From Candidatus Izemoplasma sp. (GTDB lineage: Bacteria; Bacillota_I; Bacilli_A; Izemoplasmatales; Izemoplasmataceae): a stretch of 9,818 nt of DNA. Below are positions 5,812 through 9,818 of the stretch, one piece after another (the first letter of the stretch is position 1; every line of letters begins with the position of its first letter). The position numbers were made by a program, and so were the translations under genes. The stretch spans positions 1 through 9,818 of the forward strand of contig JAOZSP010000043.1 in assembly GCA_029939615.1 (NCBI GenBank), written 5' to 3'. Below the pieces are notes generated by a model. It did not search any database. It was given only the letters and a program-made list of their open reading frames with translations, and was not told where the DNA came from.

Positions 5812-7245
5812 ATGTTTAAAAATATTAATGAGATGATAACTTATGTTACAAAAGAGAAAGTTGAAGTAATTGATTTAAAAGTTGTTGATATGAAAGGAAG
5901 ATGGCATCGATTGTCGATAACCAGTCAAAAATTGTCGTCTGATATTATGGAAAAAGGGATTGGTTTTGATGGATCTAGTTATGGTTTCTTAACTGTTGAG
6001 AAATCTGATATGGTGATGATTCCTGATGTTACATCATGTTTTATTGACACTTATAAAGCTCATAAAACAATTGTTACTATTGCCAATATTTATGTTATTA
6101 AAGACAATAAATTAATCAGATTTGAAGATGATCCTCGATATGTAGCTGAAAAAGCTGAATCTTATATGAAAAACCATGATATTGCTGATACTTGTTTATT
6201 AGGTCCGGAATTCGAGTTTTTTGTTTTAGATCATGTATCTTTTAAAAACACAAATCAACATATGGAAGTAAAACTAGATAGTGCTCAAGCTAACTGGAAT
6301 AGCAGTGATGATTCTTATAAGAACATTGGTTTTACTGTTCCTAATCATGGTGGTTACCATGTTGATTCTCCATGGGATGCGAGTTACGAATTTCGCACAG
6401 CTGTATCTTTAGAAGCTGAAAAAATGAATATTCCAATAAAGTATCATCATAGTGAGAATGGTGGCCCAGGACAAGTAGAAATCGAAGTTAACTTTGCAGG
6501 TATTAAAGAAATGTCAGATCGTACCATGAAAATGAAAAATCTTTTGAATTTAACTGCTTTTGAAATGCGAAAAAGTGTTACATTTATGCCTAAACCTTTT
6601 GTTGATGAAGCTGGTAATGGTATGCATGTTCATATTCAATTGAAAAAAGACAACAAATATATTATGTATGACGAAAATGGTTATTCTGGTTTGTCGAAAA
6701 CAGCTCATTATGCAATTGGTGGGATATTGAAACATATTAAAGCTATAACAGCAATAGCAAATCCTTCAACTAATTCTTACAAAAGATTAGTCCCTGGATA
6801 TGAAGCACCTGTAACAATTGGGTATGCAACTTCAAACAGAAGCGCAGTAATAAGAATTCCTGGATATACAATTCAGCCTGATGAAAAGAGATTTGAACTA
6901 AGAAGCCCAGATGCAACTGCTAACCCATATTTAGCTTATTCAGCAATTATGATGGCTGCTTTTGATGGCATTATAAATAAAATAGATCCTGCTAATAAAG
7001 GATACGGACCATATGACTTCAATTTATACAATTTAAAAGAAAGACAAAAAACTAAAATTAAATCACTTCCTTCAACACTAATGGAAGCGGCTCATGAATT
7101 AGAAAAAGACTATAAATTCTTACTAAAGGATAATGTCTTCACAGAAAATATGATTAAAAATCATATTAAGAGAATTAAAGAGGAATATTTAATCGTAAAT
7201 AGAATGCCTCATCCAATTGAGTTTGAAATGTATTACAGCTTATAA
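5812..7245 (+). CDS. glnA: Glutamine synthetase type I (GSI-beta-like)
   Basis: The 477-residue enzyme makes glutamine from glutamate, ammonia and ATP. An N-terminal beta-grasp domain holds FDGSSYGF (52-59); the catalytic domain follows. Predicted metal and substrate residues are all present: GPEFEFF (131-137), E215 and E223 in SENGGPGQVE, GNGMHVH (268-274), NPSTNSYKRLVPGYEAP (317-333), NRSAVIRIP (342-350) and FELRSPD (361-367). The insertion after GPEFEFF, the NLYNL segment at 404-408 (Tyr406 matches the adenylylated Tyr397 of E. coli GlnA) and the C-terminus PHPIEFEMYYSL resemble the GSI-beta group more than the shorter GSI-alpha enzyme of Bacillus. Whether Tyr406 is adenylylated is unknown; no adenylyltransferase gene lies here. 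The start has AAGGAG six bases upstream. It is a single-gene unit with a strong terminator. Confidence 0.96.
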   Translation: MFKNINEMITYVTKEKVEVIDLKVVDMKGRWHRLSITSQKLSSDIMEKGIGFDGSSYGFLTVEKSDMVMIPDVTSCFIDTYKAHKTIVTIANIYVIKDNKLIRFEDDPRYVAEKAESYMKNHDIADTCLLGPEFEFFVLDHVSFKNTNQHMEVKLDSAQANWNSSDDSYKNIGFTVPNHGGYHVDSPWDASYEFRTAVSLEAEKMNIPIKYHHSENGGPGQVEIEVNFAGIKEMSDRTMKMKNLLNLTAFEMRKSVTFMPKPFVDEAGNGMHVHIQLKKDNKYIMYDENGYSGLSKTAHYAIGGILKHIKAITAIANPSTNSYKRLVPGYEAPVTIGYATSNRSAVIRIPGYTIQPDEKRFELRSPDATANPYLAYSAIMMAAFDGIINKIDPANKGYGPYDFNLYNLKERQKTKIKSLPSTLMEAAHELEKDYKFLLKDNVFTENMIKNHIKRIKEEYLIVNRMPHPIEFEMYYSL

Positions 7246-7269
7246 GCGGAATTTATTCCGCTTTTTTTT
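7244..7269 (+). terminator. Rho-independent terminator of glutamine synthetase
   Basis: AAGCGGAA (7244-7251) pairs with TTCCGCTT (7256-7263) across a TTTA loop, followed by a run of T. The 8-bp stem begins within the stop codon. Confidence 0.92.
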
Positions 7270-7761
7270 CTTTATATCGAATAAATAATAAACTACTTTC
7301 TACTATACTAACGCAAGTGGTGATCTAATAAAAACATCAAAATATAATGATTTACTTAAAAATCATTGCATTGGTTACTATGCTTACAGTTCCTATAGGC
7401 GTCCTTCTTCTTCCTAAAGTAAGATTACTAAGAACAGCTGGTACAATTATCTTTCCTATCTTTGGATATCAGCTAACACTTTGGTACTCCAAAACTAGTG
7501 ATAGAAAACGATATAGATGAAGACTACTCATCTTCGATTTAATATCACAAATCCTTTATATGTATTTAAATTTTGAATAAAAACCTGGTTATTTCAACAA
7601 AAATGAGTGGGGTTTACTATTACAAGCTTAATTCCAAATTGGATACTTTAAATCCTACGAAAAACTATAAGATATATAGAAGATTATACTTAATTATATT
7701 GGATATTTCTTCCATCCCGTTTATATTACTATATTAATTATTTTATATATCATAATATACT
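7270..7761. other. Gene-poor intergenic stretch
   Basis: About 490 bases between the glutamine synthetase terminator and the NYN gene hold no recognisable conserved gene on either strand. Two short plus-strand ORFs are present: 57 residues (7347-7520, listed separately) and 44 residues (7603-7737, hydrophobic C-terminus, no Shine-Dalgarno). A 6-bp inverted repeat AGATGA/TCATCT spans 7515-7533 without a U-tract. The stretch could be spacer, the remains of a decayed small membrane-protein gene, or an untested RNA. Confidence 0.5.
7347..7520 (+). CDS. Possible small membrane protein of 57 residues
   Basis: The ORF starts MIYLKIIALVTMLTVPIGV and has two hydrophobic segments (about 2-22 and 29-46) separated by PKVRLLR, with a basic C-terminal tail SDRKRYR. 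This hairpin layout is typical of small membrane proteins. Against it, there is no Shine-Dalgarno in range: GGTGAT lies about 20 bases upstream. A TATAAT also overlaps the start codon, and an in-frame stop sits six codons before it. No family is recognised. It could be a genuine small protein, a remnant, or chance. Confidence 0.3.
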   Translation: MIYLKIIALVTMLTVPIGVLLLPKVRLLRTAGTIIFPIFGYQLTLWYSKTSDRKRYR

Positions 7762-7790
7762 AATAGGAGACCTTTGGCCTCCTATTTATT
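7762..7790. terminator. Hairpin between the NYN gene and the intergenic stretch
   Basis: AATAGGAG (7762-7769) pairs with CTCCTATT (7779-7786), with a further CC/GG pair inside. On the plus strand it runs into TTTATTTT, so it may stop transcription coming from the glutamine synthetase side. On the minus strand it overlaps the TAG stop of the NYN gene but lacks a good U-tract. A weak or bidirectional terminator is the best reading. Confidence 0.6.
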
Positions 7791-8630
7791 TTGGATGTTT
7801 CCTAAATAAAGAATGATTTTTTGCTTATCGTTTATTGTAAATTGATGATTGCTATCTTTTTGAAACTCAATTATTTTTGCGTCTTCTAAAACCTTATAAA
7901 CAGCTTTAAACTTTTTAAATTTTGTTTGTGATAAACTTAAGTTTTCATCTATTTGTCTAAAGCGGTTATTAGTATCCAAAGTAGTATAAATTTTTTCTTC
8001 TTGATACGATCTCATTACTTTTAACATGTTTGCTAAAGCACGACGATTAATAATATTTGTTAAATATGGCTTGATTTTCTCAAAATCAGTTTGCTTAGGC
8101 TTTGTAGTACCTTTCTTAGTTGCAGTTGTTTTCCCATTAGTAGGTTTTGTTGCTTGAATTACTTTATAATCATCAATAATTAAAATCTTATCAGTTGATG
8201 ATTTAAAAACGTTTTTCTGTGAATCATCACTTGATGCAACCATCCAAACTTGTTTTCTAAATTTTCGTAATGTATTCATCACAATGGAATAATCTGAATC
8301 ACTTGTTAAAAAGACAAATAAATCAAATTCAGGATTACCGACATGTAATTTTTCTAAAGCATCCACACTTATCATTAAATCAGCTCTATTTTTTTTACCT
8401 GAAATGTGTGGAGCGTCTTCAATTGTAAAGTTTAACTCACTTAATTGATTACGAAATCTTTTTAAGTTATTAGAATCTCCTATTGCTTTTTTAAGCCCAA
8501 AAACAGCTTTTTCTACTCCTTCAAACTCATTTACTACTTGTAATCTTATATCGTCTAAAAGGTCTTCTAGACTTATCATTCCTTGAATGTTTTCAACATC
8601 TAAATATATTGCTATCGAAATTGTTTTCAT
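7782..8630 (-). CDS. NYN-domain (LabA/DUF88-like, PIN-fold) protein with C-terminal winged-helix-like region
   Basis: The 282-residue protein opens with a NYN domain (about 1-155), a PIN-like RNase fold. Acidic residues expected to bind metal are Asp11 in YLDVEN, Asp84 and Asp90 in NRADLMISVDA, and Asp111 and Asp113 in LTSDSDYS. The intact acidic set suggests an active ribonuclease. A Lys/Thr/Gln-rich linker (about 160-182) leads to a C-terminal helical region (about 184-270) ending in KVLEDAKIIEFQKDSNHQFT, which looks like a winged-helix or LOTUS-type RNA-binding module; that assignment is tentative. Targets are unknown. GGAGG stands seven bases before the ATG. The gene has its own promoter and stands apart from the thioredoxin gene upstream. 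Confidence 0.85.
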   Translation of the reverse strand: MKTISIAIYLDVENIQGMISLEDLLDDIRLQVVNEFEGVEKAVFGLKKAIGDSNNLKRFRNQLSELNFTIEDAPHISGKKNRADLMISVDALEKLHVGNPEFDLFVFLTSDSDYSIVMNTLRKFRKQVWMVASSDDSQKNVFKSSTDKILIIDDYKVIQATKPTNGKTTATKKGTTKPKQTDFEKIKPYLTNIINRRALANMLKVMRSYQEEKIYTTLDTNNRFRQIDENLSLSQTKFKKFKAVYKVLEDAKIIEFQKDSNHQFTINDKQKIILYLGNIQNK

Positions 8631-8656
8631 TTTTTTCCTCCTTGTTGTTTCAATTC

Positions 8657-8667
8657 ATTATATCACA
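8657..8667 (-). promoter_or_regulatory. Extended -10 promoter of the NYN gene
   Basis: TGTGATATAAT on the minus strand is a perfect -10 with TGn extension. No clear -35 lies at normal distance. The predicted leader is short, about 20 bases. Confidence 0.65.
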
Positions 8668-8690
8668 GAATTAGTAATAATTTTAGATAC

Positions 8691-8714
8691 AAAAAAAACT
8701 CAGAATCTGAGTTT
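8691..8714 (-). terminator. Rho-independent terminator of the thioredoxin-like gene
   Basis: On the minus strand AAACTCAG (8714-8707) pairs with CTGAGTTT (8703-8696) across a 3-base loop, followed by more U residues. It overlaps the TAA stop codon. Confidence 0.9.
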
Positions 8715-9048
8715 AGTTTGCAAGTTCTTCTTTTTCTAATTTCTTTAGAAAATCATGTAGTGGTTTTTCAGGTACAAATCCTACGTTTTGTCCTAAAACT
8801 TCTTCTCCTTTAAAGAAAAGTAATGTTGGAACACTACTAACACCATATTGTTGTGCTTGAGGATGTTCATTTGCATCAGCTGCGATAAATACTACATTAT
8901 CTAAATCAGTATCTATTGCTAATTTTTCAAATATTGGTTTTAACATTTTACATGGCGGACAAGTTGTAGTCGCAAATTTTACTATTGCTATCTTTCCATT
9001 TTCTAAATAATCTTGAACAGATTCATTTGGTTTTAATTCTACTAGCAT
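8713..9048 (-). CDS. Thioredoxin-like protein with CPPC active site
   Basis: The 111-residue protein is a single thioredoxin fold: KIAIVKFATTTCPPCKMLK holds the redox pair Cys30 and Cys33, SVPT (73-76) holds the cis-proline, and LLFFKGEEV follows as the central strand. There is no signal peptide, so it should act in the cytoplasm as a disulfide reductase. The active site is unusual: CPPC instead of CGPC, and Thr instead of the Trp normally before the first Cys, both likely to shift its redox potential. I chose ATG at 9048, which has AAGGAG seven bases upstream. The frame can be extended to ATG at 9069, but this would place the Shine-Dalgarno inside the coding region. Confidence 0.9.
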   Translation of the reverse strand: MLVELKPNESVQDYLENGKIAIVKFATTTCPPCKMLKPIFEKLAIDTDLDNVVFIAADANEHPQAQQYGVSSVPTLLFFKGEEVLGQNVGFVPEKPLHDFLKKLEKEELAN

Positions 9049-9083
9049 ATCAATTCTCCTTTTTCTCATTAAAATACATTGTT

Positions 9084-9112
9084 ATTCTATCTCAAATTAT
9101 AAATAATTTCAA
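9084..9112 (-). promoter_or_regulatory. Promoter of the thioredoxin-like gene
   Basis: TTGAAA (9112-9107) and TAGAAT (9089-9084) are spaced 17 bases apart on the minus strand, a conventional sigma-A-type promoter. Unlike the other promoters here it lacks the TGn extension. Confidence 0.6.
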
Positions 9113-9141
9113 ATAGTTTGCTCACGAAATATGAAATAATT

Positions 9142-9152
9142 TGTGTTATAAT
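9142..9152 (+). promoter_or_regulatory. Extended -10 promoter of the YtqB/MnmM-like gene
   Basis: TGTGTTATAAT is identical over all 11 bases to the glutamine synthetase promoter and lies 17 bases before the start codon. The transcript would begin at or just before the Shine-Dalgarno, so the leader is very short. Confidence 0.65.
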
Positions 9153-9169
9153 AAATCGAGGTGGTTTTT

Positions 9170-9712
9170 ATGATAAAAGATGTCAATCCATTTGTACATG
9201 AATTATTGAAAAACGTTGTATCTGAAATGGACTATTCTATTGATGCAACTTGTGGTAATGGTAAAGATACTTTACTCCTTGCTAAGCTAAGTAAACATGT
9301 TTATTCTTTTGACATTCAAGATTTAGCAGTTAGACATACAAAGAAACTGTTAGAAGATAATAATATTTTCAATGTTACCCTAATAAAAGATACTCATGAA
9401 AGAATGAGTAAATATATCAATAATAAAGTCAAGGCTATTACTTTTAATTTAGGATACTTACCTGGTGGGGACAAATCAATTATAACTAATGAAAGTTCTA
9501 CTGTGCTAGCATTAGAAGATGCTACTAGTTTATTAGCTAAAAACGGTGTGATTACAATAATTATATATGTCGGACACGTAGGTGGTTTAAGTGAGGCAAA
9601 AGCCGTTGAAGAGTTTGCTTCTACTCTAAATAAAAATGAATTCAAAGTAATAAAATATTATTTCTTAAATACTCATTTACCACCATATGTAATTGCTATT
9701 GAAAAAAAATAA
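9170..9712 (+). CDS. mnmM: YtqB/MnmM-family tRNA (mnm5U34-forming) methyltransferase
   Basis: The 180-residue class I SAM-dependent methyltransferase carries the SAM loop DATCGNGKDTLLLA (25-38), the acidic end of strand 2 at FDIQ (47-50), and the family signature FNLGYLPGGDKSI (92-104). A C-terminal strand ends in LPPYVIAIEK. The pairing of DATxGNGxDT with NLGYLPGGDK is typical of B. subtilis YtqB, described as MnmM, which methylates aminomethyl-uridine to methylaminomethyl-uridine at the tRNA wobble position in Gram-positive bacteria lacking MnmC. The function is assigned by family. ATG at 9170 is preferred, with GAGGTGG just upstream; GTG at 9161 lies inside that Shine-Dalgarno. No convincing terminator follows. 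Confidence 0.88.
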   Translation: MIKDVNPFVHELLKNVVSEMDYSIDATCGNGKDTLLLAKLSKHVYSFDIQDLAVRHTKKLLEDNNIFNVTLIKDTHERMSKYINNKVKAITFNLGYLPGGDKSIITNESSTVLALEDATSLLAKNGVITIIIYVGHVGGLSEAKAVEEFASTLNKNEFKVIKYYFLNTHLPPYVIAIEKK

Positions 9713-9737
9713 CTTTGCCTTTTCATATAAGGTCATA

Positions 9738-9748
9738 AGTGATAAAAT
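9738..9748 (+). promoter_or_regulatory. Extended -10 promoter of the last, partial gene
   Basis: AGTGATAAAAT gives a five-of-six -10 (9743-9748) with the TGn extension, 25 bases before the predicted start codon. No strong -35 is visible. Confidence 0.4.
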
Positions 9749-9773
9749 GATATGTTAACGAGAGGTGATTATA

Positions 9774-9818
9774 TTGAAAAAATTGTTTAATTTAATACTT
9801 AGTTTATCTTTAACAATA
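9774..9818 (+). CDS. Start of a probable exported protein, cut by window end
   Basis: A TTG start follows the Shine-Dalgarno AGAGGTGAT (9761-9769) and reads MKKLFNLILSLSLTI to the end of the window. Two lysines followed by an unbroken hydrophobic stretch are the N- and H-regions of a signal peptide, so the product is probably secreted, lipid-anchored or membrane-attached. Nothing more can be said from 15 codons. Confidence 0.6.
   Translation, partial: MKKLFNLILSLSLTI

Noticed and set aside
6550..6735. 61-codon minus-strand ORF
   Set aside because: It is antisense to the conserved core of glutamine synthetase; a shadow of that gene.
7603..7737. 44-codon plus-strand ORF with hydrophobic C-terminus
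   Set aside because: No Shine-Dalgarno, no promoter at suitable distance and no recognisable family; chance is likely in such AT-rich DNA.
9394..9645. 83-codon minus-strand ORF
   Set aside because: It is antisense to the MnmM-like gene, covering its conserved NLGYLPGGDK segment, and has no Shine-Dalgarno of its own.
9713..9737. CCTT/AAGG hairpin as terminator of the MnmM-like gene
   Set aside because: Only four base pairs and no T-run after it, too weak to call.

Overview
The window is AT-rich, uses the standard genetic code (all twelve Trp codons that I located in the full-length genes are TGG) and carries strong GGAGG-type ribosome binding sites, short intergenic gaps and U-tailed hairpin terminators. 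This fits a low-GC Bacillota or Mollicutes-related bacterium, perhaps a Bacilli, Haloplasma or Izemoplasma relative; the lineage is inference. No insertion sequence, tRNA, rRNA, CRISPR array or prophage gene is visible.

Left half (1-4999, minus strand): a tightly packed operon for a three-subunit molybdenum hydroxylase of the xanthine dehydrogenase type. In transcription order it has a MocA/PucB-like nucleotidyltransferase for cofactor maturation, the FAD subunit, the 2Fe-2S subunit, the molybdopterin catalytic subunit, an unrecognised multi-pass membrane protein, and the first codons of an XdhC/CoxI/PucA-family cofactor-insertion protein that runs off the window. Neighbouring genes overlap by a few bases, except for a gap of about 12 bases before the last one. 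The last reading frame has an in-frame TGA at codon 14, with clear family similarity continuing after it. The operon starts from an extended -10 promoter followed by a leader of about 120 nt that contains a cre-like box.

Middle (5049-7269): a GNAT acetyltransferase of the diamine/polyamine N-acetyltransferase type on the minus strand with its own terminator, divergent from a type I glutamine synthetase on the plus strand. The glutamine synthetase promoter region has the same 12-base TGTAAGCGTTTT box as the xdh leader, which suggests shared control of purine nitrogen release and ammonia assimilation. A gene-poor stretch (7270-7761) follows; it has only a possible 57-residue two-helix membrane ORF.

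Right part (7762-9818): a NYN-domain (LabA/DUF88-like) protein and a thioredoxin-like protein with a CPPC active site, both on the minus strand and each with its own promoter. On the plus strand are a YtqB/MnmM-family tRNA methyltransferase and the signal-peptide start of a further protein cut by the window end. Six of the seven promoters I can place share a GTGN-TAWAAT extended -10 with a weak -35.
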